From contig CAUEEP010000211.1 in assembly GCA_958450365.1 (NCBI GenBank), positions 124,001-188,000 of the forward strand: 64,000 nucleotides of DNA, written 5' to 3'. How positions within the stretch are numbered: the stretch's first letter is position 1; every line of letters starts with the position of its first letter. This DNA comes from Mesorhabditis belari (taxonomy: Eukaryota > Nematoda > Chromadorea > Rhabditida > Rhabditidae). The notes beneath the pieces were generated by a model. It saw only the letters and a list, made by a program, of their open reading frames with translations. It was not told where the DNA came from and did no database searches. Below, piece after piece: positions 40,630 through 51,918 of this stretch. A program made the position numbers and the translations under genes.

Positions 40630-42400
40630 TCAAAGTAGATCGGATTCTCTCTCTTTAATTTTTACATCAAATCAAGATATTTATTTATAACATACAAAAA
40701 GACGAAGATCCCAAAAAAAGCCGGCAAAAAAAAAAACGATACGTGAGCGGTGATTTCCGGTTTAAATTCTAGATTTTCTCATGGATAGAGATTAGAACAT
40801 TACTCAAAAAGATTTTCACCCAAAAAACAAAATTAAACGCCGGAAATTTGTAAATGCCAAATGCCAAATGCCAATTTGTACGGGCTTGCCAAATGGCAAG
40901 CGATTACTGGGCCATACAAAGAACACCTCGCCAGTCATTCATTTAGGGATTTTCTCTTGCTTTGTAGATGAGATAAAAAGATATTCAGGTGTAAATTTGT
41001 ACCAGAAAGTTATCTAATTGATTAGAGCTAATCATTTTAATGAGTTTACCAATCAAAGTCCATCAATTTAAGTGGTCTAACTTTTCGAGAAACTCGAAAA
41101 CGTCTAGCCTATCTTCAAGAGAAGGTTCACAGCTTTTCAATCTGTAATCTACTGTAATCCGATCTAATCTACAGTAAAATTGATCTAATCTACAGTAAAC
41201 TATTGAAATTTCAGTAAATAGATCAATCATCGTAGTCTAGACGCAAAAATTCGCAAAATTCGCAAAAACTCACGAAGATTTTGGGGGAATTTCGTGCGAA
41301 TCACTAAAATCTCATAAAGAGAAATTTTCGTTCGGAGAAATCTCAAAAAAAAATGCTCAAAATGCTCAAATTGCTCAACGAAATTTCTTAGAGAACTTTT
41401 TCATAAACTAATAACCCACTTGAAGGATATCATCATCAAATATTGAAAAAAGGAAGAGGGAATTTGATGAAAAAGGGGAGATATCGACTCATCCCATCAG
41501 CACAAAAAACTGCCCAGCACATCACAGCTTTCGTCAAAGTTTCTCGTGCCGAAGTAGACCGGAGCCTTTCGCAAGTCCCTCCAAAGAATGTACAACCAAA
41601 TCTCAATCGAAAATTTTTTTTTTGAAGGGTCTAAAACGACACCTATCTATCAGGCTCCTGTGCCAGACGGTGAGCGATTACTCGGCCACACAAAGAACAC
41701 TTGGCCAATAATCCACTTGAAGGATATCATCATCAAATATTGAAAAAAGGAATAGGGAATTTGATGAAAAAGATGAAAAAGATGGCTTAAAATATCCAAA
41801 AAAAATAGCTCAATTTCGAGATTTATTGAAAGAAGAGTTTTAAAAGATTTGAGCTAACGAAAAGTCAGAAACATTGAAAAGATGGCAATCAAATGATTGA
41901 ATGAATTGATTAAATAGTTAGAATGTGCAAATCTAGTTAGAATGTGCAAAAGCCGGTTTACTATTGGTTAGAAGAGCCAGTTCGCTTCTAGACTTTGAAA
42001 CATTGAGAAAAAATTAGATTTCTAAGTCAAACTAATGTAGGTTTGACTTGAAAATCTCAGATAAATGAGTCAAAGTCCGGACAAATGAGTAATCCGGATC
42101 AGGGTTATCCAGCCGGTTTTTAGATTAAGATTTTAAGCCAGGCTGTCAGATCTAGCTCTAGAGGAATCTAGAACTTTAGAAGGACTCTAGAAACGATTTG
42201 AGGGCATTTCAAATCCTGGGACAGATCACACTTTTGTTCATTTGCTTGAGGAATTTGAAACTGAACTAGTTTTTAGTCTACAGTCTACAAGGTAGTGCAT
42301 TTAAACCTAATTCTGGTCTTGTTTTTTTTTTCTGAAAAACCTTTGAAACAACTTTAACCAGTTTTTAAGTGTAAACAAAGTCTAAACTGATGTGTCAATC
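40630..42400. other. AT-rich interval with repeat fragments, no gene seen
   Basis: Contains another copy of the AGCTTTCGTCAAAGTTTCT phrase near 41525 and a direct duplication of CACTTGAAGGATATCATCAT (41409 and 41710). No exon-like segment or element with both ends was found. Confidence 0.45.
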
Positions 42401-42404
42401 TAAT

Positions 42405-43150
42405 AACCATTGCCCCATCGGTACCCTCTCACACACTGCACAATCTACTATTGGGTTGATGGAAAAGTCAGTGTTCCAAAGCCAAAGCTCTTTGAGCCAA
42501 AGAAAAGGCAATACAAAGTCCCTTTGTATCACACAAAACGATCTTTAGAGGAAGGACAAGAGAATCAGAGATATTCAAAATCAAATCAAAACATTAAATA
42601 AGATTTCACAGAAAAGAGCTATTTTTCTGCAAAATTTCCTAAAATTTCTATTTAAAAGATGAAAGTTTTCGATTTTTGTGTTCTTTGCCGATAGATAGAT
42701 AAACAAGAGATAGATAGACAAAAAAAAACAGACATCTTAGTTCCTTTATATAGTAGATTGTGCAGTGTGTGAGAGGGTACCGATGGGGCAATGATTATTG
42801 GATTGATTGATTGTTGATTGATTGTTGATTGATTGTTGATTGATTGTTGTTTTGAATATTGATTCCGAATATAACACAATTACTAATCTAGCGAGAAAAT
42901 AAAATAAAATAGAATCAATCGTTGGTTCAGTGTTCCAAAGCCAAAGCTCTTTGAGCCAAAGAAAAGCAATACAAAGTGACCTCCGTCCCTTTGTATCACA
43001 CAAAACGATCTTTAGAGGAAGAACAAGAGAATCAGAGATATTCAAAATCAAAACATTAAATAAGATTTCACAGAAAAGAGCTATTTTTCTGCAAAATTGC
43101 CTAAAATTTCTATTTAAAAGATGAAAGTTTTCGATTTTTGTGTTCTTTGC
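42405..43150. repeat. direct and inverted duplications, mariner-like
   Basis: CAGTGTTCCAAAGCCAAAGC and about 180 following bases occur at 42470-42660 and again at 42927-43145. CATCGGTACCCTCTCACACA is inverted at 42765-42790. A GATTGATTGTT array lies at 42800-42850. Frames here are not protein-like. Confidence 0.7.
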
Positions 43151-43260
43151 CTCAGAAAGTAGATTCTCCTGAATAATTGATGAAATAAATAAATAAAGAA
43201 ATGGATAAATGAATCGGATAAACGAATCGGATTACAATGAGAACTCCGACCAAATTCCCC

Positions 43261-43405
43261 TTGGGTTGTCCAGTTATGAATGCGCGTTTTTACTATTTTG
43301 TAAATTTCTCAAGATATCGAACAGATGCATATGAGTGTTATATATCATTCGAAAGCTTAAGATCTCCTCTACATTTTGGTATAAAAAACTTTTTGGACAA
43401 CCCAA
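43261..43405. mobile_element. compact 145-bp MITE, TIR TTGGGTTGTCCAGTTATGAA
   Basis: The ends pair only over the terminal TTGGGTTGTCC / GGACAACCCAA, and TA follows the right end. It shares its interior with sequence near 22800-22920. Confidence 0.75.
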
Positions 43406-43409
43406 TAGA

Positions 43410-43970
43410 TTCTTCTGAATAATTGATCAAATGAATAAATAAAGAAATGGATAAACGAATCGAATAAACGAATCGGATTACAATGAGAACTCCGACCAAG
43501 CTCCTATTTCCAACTCGAGCTACAGTAACTCAGACAAAAACTAACAACTCAAGTCAAGAAAATATTCATCTTAGACGAAGCAAATTACCAGAAAAAAGTG
43601 CGACAAATTTTGTACTTAAAAATTTTTGGGCAAAAAAATTGTTTACAATTTTACACACCTGAAAGTCTCGTGAGTGGCTAGATTAATAAATCTAGCCACT
43701 AATAAAGCTTTTAGAGAAGAAAAATCGAGAAAATCACTATAAAAAGAAAGTTTTTTTGAAGAACTCTCAGAAGATTTGATCAAAAATCGGTGAAAATAAA
43801 ATTTTTTGGTGTCAAGGGGAACTTCGGATCAGTTAAGGGAAAAAAAAGAAAGAAAAAAGAGAAATTGAGTCAAAAAGGAATCGAAAATGAGGTGAATAAG
43901 TTGGAAAATGATATGAAAATGTGTTGAAATGGGAAATTCGATTGAATCGAATTGAATATATGAAAACTAA
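43410..43970. other. AT-rich interval, no feature recognised
   Basis: The left part repeats about 80 bp of sequence found just before the MITE (GAATAAACGAATCGGATTAC occurs on both sides). Otherwise I see nothing in it. Confidence 0.4.
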
Positions 43971-44558
43971 TAGGTTGATGCATAAGTGTTTTCGTTTTTT
44001 TCGTACTTCTGTTAAAAAGTAACAAATTCACGAATTAATCTATAGTTTTCTCTATAAAAAAAGTGTTTTTTTTTGTTCAATTTGCATCTTTTTAAATGAA
44101 TTTCGGTTCACTTTGAAGCAAATTCGAGAGTGAAAAACGCCTTTTTCGTAAAAATCTATAAAAAACTCTACGGAAAAATTGGCTGAATGAATTTCTCTGA
44201 AATTTTGGCCAAATATCAAACGTTTTTTTTCTCTATCTTTTATCTATTGACACGAAGATAGGTTTTCTTTAGCTAAGGTGTCTAAACCGCTCAGGCTCAG
44301 GCTCAGGCTTAGGCTGAGGCTTAGCCTGAGCCTGAGCCTGAGCCTGAGCCTAAACCGCATCATCGAGTTAGCCCTTTTTGACTACCCGACTTCATACTCT
44401 CAAGAAAATCCAGGCATAAAATATTTTTAAACCCGTTTTAATGTTATTTTGCAGAAAAATAATTGCTTTTTCTAATGAAATCAACCGTAGTTTAATTCGT
44501 GCATTTGTTGGCTTGAAACGGCAGACGAAAAGGAACAAAAACACTTATGCATCAACCT
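43971..44558. mobile_element. MITE with telomere-like core, copy 2
   Basis: Same ends and arms as 33559-34169, in the same family orientation ambiguity. The hexamer core at 44288-44355 is the shortest of the three copies. Confidence 0.88.
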
Positions 44559-44816
44559 AATATAATGAAACTAGAGGCAAAATCCACGGATTCTCTAGTG
44601 AATATCTCATTTTTAATCAATTGGATAGATGCCAACCCTCAAATATAAGAAATGTTTGAAAGCAAAGCAAAGCAAAGCAAGCTATAACTCAAAAAAAACC
44701 CGGAATCGACGCTTTCTCGAGTGGCTTTTACATCGTAAACAAATTTGATATATATCAAATTTGATAAATAACAAATTTGATAAATAACAAATTTGATACA
44801 TAACAAATTTGATATA

Positions 44817-45107
44817 TCGTATTTCTTCGAATAGAAGACCGGGTAAAGAGTATCATCGCGTACTCCCTTTTTAAAATTTCTTTTCTGCATAAAAGCTTTC
44901 AATCAAGTGCTATAGAGCTGAAAAATGGCTCAAAAATCTGTTAGTGAATGTCGTATTTTTGAGTCATTTTCCAGCCCTATAGCACTTCATTGAAAGCTTT
45001 TATGCAGAAAAGAAATTTTAAAAAGGGCTGCTACGCACGAGTACGCGATGATACCCTTTACCTTCTCTTTACCCGGTCTTCTATTCGAAGAAATACGGTA
45101 GATCAAA
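44817..45107. mobile_element. palindromic MITE, end CGTATTTCTTCGAATAGAAG
   Basis: Arms of about 120 bp pair, containing AGACCGGGTAAAGAGTATCA and TTTCTTTTCTGCATAAAAGC with complements. Adjacent at 44740-44815 is a short AACAAATTTGATA array. Confidence 0.8.
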
Positions 45108-45109
45108 TT

Positions 45110-45590
45110 TGAAGCCTAAAAAATATGAATTGAATTTTGAAATAAGGATCAAGATTGGTACAGGGATTTGGTCAGAAGCGACGATCAGATTAGAGCAAGC
45201 TAGAGTCTATGGAGCAGTTCTTTTAAGCTCTAGTTATCATAATCCCGGAAAGAGTAGTCATTTTAGACGTGACGTTAGGTTTTGTTAGACGTTTTGTTTG
45301 AAATTGCCTTGCGATGGGCAAATCTACTAGAGTGATGCAAGAGAAATTTCGCTTTTTTTATAAAATGTTTCATTTTTTAATCTGAAAATCTTATTTGATT
45401 TTCTTTTGTGGCCCAGGATTATAGCGACAAGGGTTTCCATGCGTTTAGTGCTCATTTAATCGCTGTTTTACGATTGCATCTTGACTTTTTTTTTTTGACT
45501 TGAATTGACTTTCTCTTTTCTTTTTCTATTGTAACCCTTTTACGCATTTCAATTATATTTTTAGAGGATGATTGCAAAATCGGTTCATCG
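45110..45590. other. AT-rich interval, no feature recognised
   Basis: No exon, repeat end or RNA motif could be supported here. Confidence 0.4.
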
Positions 45591-46240
45591 ACAAGCTATC
45601 ATCGCTTTACATCAGCAAGCATCAGAAAGTATCAGAAAGTATCAGAAAGCATCAGCAAATACCAGAAAGCATGAGCAAACATCATCAAGCATCGGCAAGC
45701 ATCAGCAAATACCAGAAAGCATCAGAAAGCATCAGAAAGCATCGGCAAACATCAGCAAGCATCGGCAAACATCAGCAAGCATCGGCAAACATCAGCAAGC
45801 ATCAGCAAGCATCAGCAAGCATCAGAAAGTATCAGAAAGTATCAGAAAGCATCAGCAAATACCAGAAAGCATGAGCAAACATCATCAAGCATCGGCAAGC
45901 ATCAGCAAATACCAGAAAGCATCGGAAAGCATCAGCAAACATCAGCAAACATCGGCAAGCATCGGCAAGCATCAGCAAATACCAGAAAGCATCGGAAAGC
46001 ATCAGCAAGCATCAGAAAGCATCAGCAAATACGAGAAAGCATCAGAAAGCATCAACAAACATCAGCAAACATCAGCAAACCTCAGCAAGCATCAGAAAGC
46101 ATCAGAAAGCATCAGTAAGCATCAGCAAGCATCAGCTAATACCAGAAAGCATCAGCAAGCATCAGAAAGCATGAGCAAATATCAGCAAACATCGGCAAGC
46201 ATCAGCAAATACCAGAAAGCATCAGCAAGCAATTTCTATA
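45590..46240 (+). repeat. 10-bp minisatellite (CATCAGCAAG)n
   Basis: About 64 decamers with GAAAG, GGCAAG and ACCAGAAAG variants and larger repeated blocks. Because the unit is stop-free in all frames it gives a 244-codon open frame rich in Ser, Lys, His and Gln. No splice context or homology supports coding. Confidence 0.92.
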
Positions 46241-46619
46241 TTTGTACTCTTAGATATTTCCTTTATTTTCCCCCGTTTTCTAGTCCTTTGATTGATATTT
46301 AGATGATAATGAATCAAAAGTAAGCAAAAGTAATCAAAAGTAAGCATCAGCAAGCATCAAAAGTAAGTATGTTGTGCGTATGTGATCTCTTCTGAAAAAT
46401 AGAATTAAATAATATACAAAGTTGATGCAAATGAAATTTCGGTATAAAATGCTCGATTTTTTAATCTGAAAAGCTTTTTTTGATATGTTTTAGATCTGAG
46501 ATTTGTTTTAGAAAAAAATAAAGTAATTGACAAAAGAAAATCGAGTGAATCGAGTGATCAAAGTAAGTGAATTTCAATAAAGTAATCAACTTTTAAAAGT
46601 GAATTGAAATGTTGATGTT

Positions 46620-47120
46620 GTAGCTACGATGTAATTATAAGAGGTTAAGGGTTAGCTAAGATTTAAATGTAAGAGGTTAAGGCTTAGCTAAGATGTGATT
46701 GCAAGAGGTTAAGGCTTAGCTAAGATGTGCTTGCAAGAGGTTAAGGCTTAGCTAAGATGTGATTGCAAGAGGTTAAGGCTTAGCTAAGATGTGCTTGCAA
46801 GAGGTTAAGGCTTAGCTAAGATGTGCTTGCAAGAGGTTAAGGCTTAGCTAAGATGTGATTGCAAGAGGTTAAGGCTTAGCTAAGATGTAAATGTAAGAGG
46901 TTAAAGGCTAGCTAAGATATAAACGCTTTGTTAGACTAAGGTTCAATCTGTTTTCTGTTATCATGAAATCAAAGATTCAATGAATTCTTTGAAAGTAAAG
47001 ATTTCCGCATAATGAAATGAAGAGAATGGCGGAAGAATGGGTAAGTGAATGAAAAAGAAAGCAAAGCAGAAAGAAAGAGAGAAAGAAAGAGAGAGAGAAA
47101 GAGAGAAAGAAAGAAAGAAA
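46620..47120 (+). repeat. 31-32-bp minisatellite and flank, one arm of a distant inverted pair
   Basis: About ten units of GAGGTTAAGGCTTAGCTAAG plus ATGTGATTGCAA, then a unique flank with AGAATGGCGGAAGAATGGGT and a GAAA-rich run. The whole block is present in reverse at 54470-54895. Confidence 0.88.
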
Positions 47121-47705
47121 GAAAGAAAAGGGGAAAGAGAGTTTTTGCAAGATTTCAACTCAAGAAAATAGTTATTTTTCGTAAATTTTTTAAACTTTTC
47201 TTGTTTAAAATCTAAAAATGATACTGAAGCGCATGGGATTTGTGGGATTTTCTTCTTTCTTTCTTCAAGAAAACTTTCTTCTAGAAAACTCTCTTCCAGA
47301 AAACTCTCTTCTAGAAAACTCTCTTCACAATTTCTCCAATTTCCGATTCGAATTTATGATGGAATAAATGTGGAATTTTTGATAGAAATTGAAGTAAAGA
47401 ACATTTGCACTAATATTGGTATAAGATTTCAAGACACTTTTGTTCAAGACCTTCAAACTTTTTTGAAGAATTTCAATAGAATAAACAATTTTTACGTTTA
47501 AATCATTGAAATTTGCAATTTAAAGATAGAAAAATGTATAATTTTAAAGCTTTTTCAAATAAAAAAAGTTAAAAATAGAAAGAAATATATGAAAAATGTA
47601 AAAAATTAACTTTTTTTTAGTTGTTTTTACTTTTAAATTGATTTATTTACCCAAATTTTCTTTATTATTTTTATGAAAATAAATGAAAAGATAAAATTGA
47701 TATGT
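47121..47705. other. very AT-rich interval
   Basis: Contains a short TCTTCTAGAAAACTC repeat at 47270-47330. No gene is seen. Confidence 0.45.
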
Positions 47706-47750
47706 TATATGCGGTTTTGATTATCCAATTCGCTTCTATTCACCCCCTGG

Positions 47751-48115
47751 AGCACGTGTGGCTGACTGGTTAAGTGTCTTTGATCTTAATCGGAAGGTCG
47801 AGGGTTCGAACCCCACATGCGACATGGTCACCCCCTTCGGATTTCCTTTCCCTTCGGGTTGAGGGGTTTTCTGGAGGGCAGTCTGGTGGTTGTGGCCCCA
47901 GTTCTTTAAAGTGACAAGCCACTCCTTCATCGTCATCTTCCCTTCACCACCAAAAAAGCTATTTAGTTCCCCATTGAGCTTAGGGTTAGGGAGCCGTCTG
48001 TCATGACGTGGGTTAGGTTAAGATATAGCCTAGTATTGTGTGTGTCGTTGTATTGTGATTGATATATTTCGTGTATGCGATAAATTCACCACTGGTAGCC
48101 CCAGTCGGTATTTTT
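47751..48115 (+). mobile_element. tRNA-derived SINE, copy 2, with long flanking duplication
   Basis: A box TGGCTGACTGGTTAAGTG, B box GGTTCGAACCC, body and T-rich end as in copy 1. The flanks are duplicated over about 46 bp: ATATGCGGTTTTGATTATCC through CACCCCCTGG at 47706-47750 and again at 48120-48166, with one extra C. This marks exact element ends. Confidence 0.9.
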
Positions 48116-48176
48116 TTTTTATATGCGGTTTTGATTATCCAATTCGCTTCTATTCACCCCCCTGGATAAAGCATAT

Positions 48177-48525
48177 ATATGTCGTAGCCGATTATGAATT
48201 TCAGCCGATTATGAATGAGTTGGTCTAGGAGCGTCCAACCATCAACTATTTAGTATCATTCAACGTAGAATCATTAATAATCATGTTAAATTTTTTAAAT
48301 TAGAAAGATTGGATAAAAAGAAAAAAGATTATGGGGCTTCAAAGTTTCCTCTTGAACAAACAGTTCTTTTGCTCTAATTTTTTTTTCTTTTTATCAAATC
48401 TTGCTAATTTAAAAAATTTAACATAATTATCAATGATTCTGCGTTGAATGATACCAAATACTTGATGGTTGGACGCTCCTAGACCCACTCATTCATAATC
48501 GGCTGAAATTCATAATCGGCTACGG
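48177..48525. mobile_element. palindromic MITE, CGTAGCCGATTATGAATTTC arms
   Basis: Arms pair over about 130 bp, including GGAGCGTCCAACCATCAA and its complement, joined by an AT-rich centre. Another inverted end (CATTCATAATCGGCTACGAC) lies at 48692-48710, abutting the next element. Confidence 0.8.
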
Positions 48526-48708
48526 GGGTCCCGCCGATTTTGAATGAAACGTTGTAGCGCCGGCAATTTTTAACCTAAACTCACAAATTTGGTACCAATC
48601 GACGCAGAATTGAATTCGCTACAAGATGATATAATATTGTCCTCATACATTAAAGGGTTGCTCTACTAGAAAGATTTGCCAAAAAATTTCATTCATAATC
48701 GGCTACGA

Positions 48709-49895
48709 CATATATATGTTGTGTCCGATTTAGATTGAACTTATCGCGGACGTCCCATTTAGATTACAGTCTATCTCGGGCGTCCGATTTAGATTCAATC
48801 TAAATCTTATATAGATTGAACAATAATACGTCTTATATAGATTGAAGAATAATATAAACATGCTTAGTATATGTTCTTAACCGTTTTCTGTAGTTTTCTG
48901 CATTTTTCAAAGGTCTTTTATTGATTACAGTCTATATCGGACGTCCGATACAGATCGAACAATAATAAATATGCTTAAGAACATATATTAATGTTTATAT
49001 TATTGTTCAATCTATATAAGATTTAGATTGAATCTAAATCGGACGTCCAATATAGACTGTAATCTAAATCGGAGGCCCGAGATAGACTGTAATCTAAATC
49101 GGAGGCCCGAGATAGACTGTAATCTAAATCGGAGGCCCGAGATAGACTGTAATCTAAATCGGAGGCCCGAGATAGACTGTAATCTAAATCGGACGTCCAA
49201 TATAGACTGTAATCTAAATCGGAGGCCCGAGATAGACTGTAATCTAAATCGGACGTCCAATATAGACTGTAATCTAAATCGGAGGCCCGAGATAGACTGT
49301 AATCTAAATCGGAGGCCCGAGATAGACTGTAATCTAAATCGGACGTCCAATATAGACTGTAATCTAAATCGGAGGCCCGAGATAGACTGTAATCTAAATC
49401 GGAGGCCCGAGATAGACTGTAATCTAAATCGGAGGCCCGAGATAGACTGTAATCTAAATCGGACGTCCAATATAGACTGTAATCTAAATCGGAGGCCCGA
49501 GATAGACTGTAATCTAAATCGGAGGCCCGAGATAGACTGTAATCTAAATCGGACGTCCAATATAGACTGTAATCTAAATCGGAGGCCCGAGATAGACTGT
49601 AATCTAAATCGGAGGCCCGAGATAGACTGTAATCTAAATCGGACGTCCAATATAGACTGTAATCTAAATCGGAGGCCCGAGATAGACTGTAATCTAAATC
49701 GGACGTCCAATATAGACTGTAATCTAAATCGGAGGCCCGAGATAGACTGTAATCTAAATAGGACGTCCAATATAGACTGTAATCTAAATCGGACGTCCAA
49801 TATAGACTGTAATCTAAATAGGACGTCCAATATAGACTGTAATCTAAATCGGACGTCCGCGATAAGTTCAATCTAAATCGGACACAACATATATA
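48709..49895. mobile_element. expanded palindromic element with 30-bp satellite
   Basis: The ends match 24091-24594 (TATATATGTTGTGTCCGATT). From 49032 to 49855 lie about 27 units of 30 bp, AATCTAAATCGG followed by AGGCCCGAGATAGACTGT or ACGTCCAATATAGACTGT. The two unit types are interspersed, not segregated. Frames on both strands are open through it for about 280 codons as repeat artefacts. Confidence 0.93.
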
Positions 49896-50261
49896 AATGA
49901 TTAATGTGAGAAAATCATGTATTCAGTACATTTTAAAAGTTTTCTTTACGTTTTTACATGATTTGTGCACATTTTGAAGTCATTTTTTTGTTCATTTCGA
50001 GTTGTTTTTGTTGTCGAAGTGATGAAGAAATTCAAATGAAACAAAGATCTCCGGAAAATGAATAGAAATTCTCGTCAGCTACCCAACTCAACTCCCAAGA
50101 GATCAATTCATTTTCTAAAAAAAGAAGCATTCTTTCTTTTCTGTTTTCTTTTTATTTTAGAAAAATCTCTGACTTAGAATGAAATGAAAGAAATTTATTG
50201 TTAAAAAGAGAAATTTCAATAATCAATTAATCAAATCCTTTTTGTACTTTGTACTTTCTTG
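49896..50261. other. AT-rich interval, no feature recognised
   Basis: I see no exon or repeat that can be supported. Confidence 0.4.
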
Positions 50262-50264
50262 AGA

Positions 50265-50341
50265 TATCTTTTGATCGGTGTGTTTTGCGTGGTGTTCTGG
50301 ATGATTATTGTGATCTTGTTTTGTCGCTATTCAATTGAATA
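50265..50341 (+). other. possible terminal exon of a membrane protein
   Basis: One frame reads YLLIGVFCVVFWMIIVILFC, RYSIE and TAA, a single hydrophobic segment with a charged end, and GAATAAAG overlaps the stop like a poly(A) signal. A weak CTTGAG acceptor precedes it. No upstream exon was found, so this may be chance. Confidence 0.2.
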
Positions 50342-50489
50342 AAGCATCGTGTACAAAAGATGGCATCGCTCGGTCGTTCTTTGCGCTTCCACGTAAACTA
50401 AAACGATCTGGCACATACAATTCCTCATTTCGGGTCGGATCGAGCCGGAATTGTGCGCTTTTTCGAATTAGAAAAAACAAGAAAAAGAG

Positions 50490-50700
50490 AAATTAGAATT
50501 AGAATAGGATTAGAATAGAATTAGAATAGAATTAGAATAGGATTAGAATAGGACTAGAATAGGACTAGAATAGGATTAGAATAGGATTAGAATAGAATTA
50601 GAATAGGACTAGAATAGAATTAGAATAGAATTAGAATAGAATTAGAATAGGACTAGAATAGGATTAGAATCAGAGTTAGAATTAGAATTAGAATTAAAGT
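50490..50700 (+). repeat. 11-bp minisatellite TTAGAATAGGA
   Basis: About 17 units with GACTAGAATAG and GAATTAGAATAG variants. Confidence 0.92.
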
Positions 50701-51084
50701 TACCGTATTCTAAAACAAGATCCCTCTAATAGTAGTGCACCCAAGCGACCCGAGTTGGTGACGATTTTACGGCTTCCAAAGTTTTCCCAGAAGCTCAACA
50801 CTCAAATCCTCCACTACATCTCATCGTTAGCTACATTTTCCGACCCCACATCGATAGGTTCTGATAAGCACTTTTCGAGATTTCGAGGAATTTAGGCGAC
50901 GCTCAGGGTGCCTAACAATAAGAGAGAATGCGGCCAGTACAAAGAGTTTACGGATTACTGTAATTGCTCTAATATAAGCTAACCCTGGAATTATCTCTAT
51001 TTTTTAGGCTAAAAGTTGATCAAAAATTGTGTCACTCTTGGTGAAACTTGAAGTAAATGACTTAATTACGAGTTACGTACAAAA

Positions 51085-51245
51085 GATGGCTCGTTCTTTG
51101 CCCTTCAAACGTAAACTAAATCGACCTGGCACACACAATTCCTCATTTTTCGCGCAGCAGTTTGGTATCGCGAGAAAAATTGGTATTTGCGTGTGCCAGC
51201 TCGATTTAGTTTACGTCGGAGCGCAAAGAACGATCGATCAATGGC
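51085..51245. mobile_element. palindromic MITE, TTCTTTGC ends
   Basis: GTAAACTAAATCGACCTGGC pairs with GCTCGATTTAGTTTAC about 100 bp later. A half copy lies at 50345-50470. Confidence 0.75.
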
Positions 51246-51326
51246 CATGTCTATTTCTACTTTGCGCTTTCCCAAACGCACACCATCTAGCCCACCCAAA
51301 GGAAAATTTTCTTCGAAAATTTCAAG

Positions 51327-51446
51327 TACCGTATTTTCCGTAATAGTAGTGCAGTCTATAATAGTGGTGCAGTCTGTAATAGTAGTACAGGCTGGAGGGG
51401 AGGTTGAAAAAATAGTAGTGCGCACTACTATTACAGAAAATACGGT
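51327..51446. mobile_element. small palindromic MITE, TACCGTATTTTCCGTAATAG
   Basis: Inverted ends with several AATAGTAGTGCAG units inside. Partial relatives at about 50700 and 57365. Confidence 0.75.
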
Positions 51447-51639
51447 AAATAAAATGAAATTCACAATGAATAAAAATGAAATAAGGAAGGGAAATGGTAA
51501 AACTTGCCACTGAGGTAAGCTGGCCACTGAGATAAGCTGGCTACTGAGGTAAAACTAAAAAATTTGAAAATTAAATTTCAAAAATTGAGAGGATTCTTTG
51601 AGTAAAAAATAAGAAAAAATCCTGATTAAAAATTTTTGA

Positions 51640-51918
51640 ATAGGAACCGTATTGGAGGCGAATTAGATCAAAATAGGAACCGTATTGGAGCCGAATTGGA
51701 ACCGTATTGGAACCGTATTAGATCAAAAAAGGAACCGTATTGGAGCCGAATTAGATCAAAAAAGGAAACGTATTGGAGCCGAATTGGAACCGTATTGGAA
51801 CCGCATTGGAACTAAAAAGGGACCATATTGGAACTAAAAAGGGACCGAATTGGAACCGTATTGGAACTAAGAAGGGAACCGTATTGGAACCGAATGGAAC
51901 CGTATTGGAGCCGAATTA
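51640..51918 (+). repeat. GGAACCGTATT satellite block
   Basis: Units GGAACCGTATTGGAGCCGAA and TTAGATCAAAAAA. The mariner at 51919 is inserted in this block, which resumes at 53158-53340. Confidence 0.9.

Noticed and set aside
45568..46302. A 244-codon frame rich in Ser, Lys, His and Gln
   Set aside because: The 10-bp unit gives open frames in any phase; only the array makes up the protein and no splice or homology evidence supports it.
47751..47825. A functional tRNA gene at the SINE head
   Set aside because: A and B boxes are good but the 5' and 3' ends do not form an acceptor stem, and the same head recurs with the same long body in three places.
4309..49855. CRISPR-like array of regular repeats
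   Set aside because: Arrays here are head-to-tail units without unique spacers, and the genome is eukaryotic.
49012..49876. Open frames of about 280 codons on both strands
   Set aside because: The 30-bp unit is a multiple of three without stops in those frames. Nothing outside the array is conserved or start- and splice-competent.
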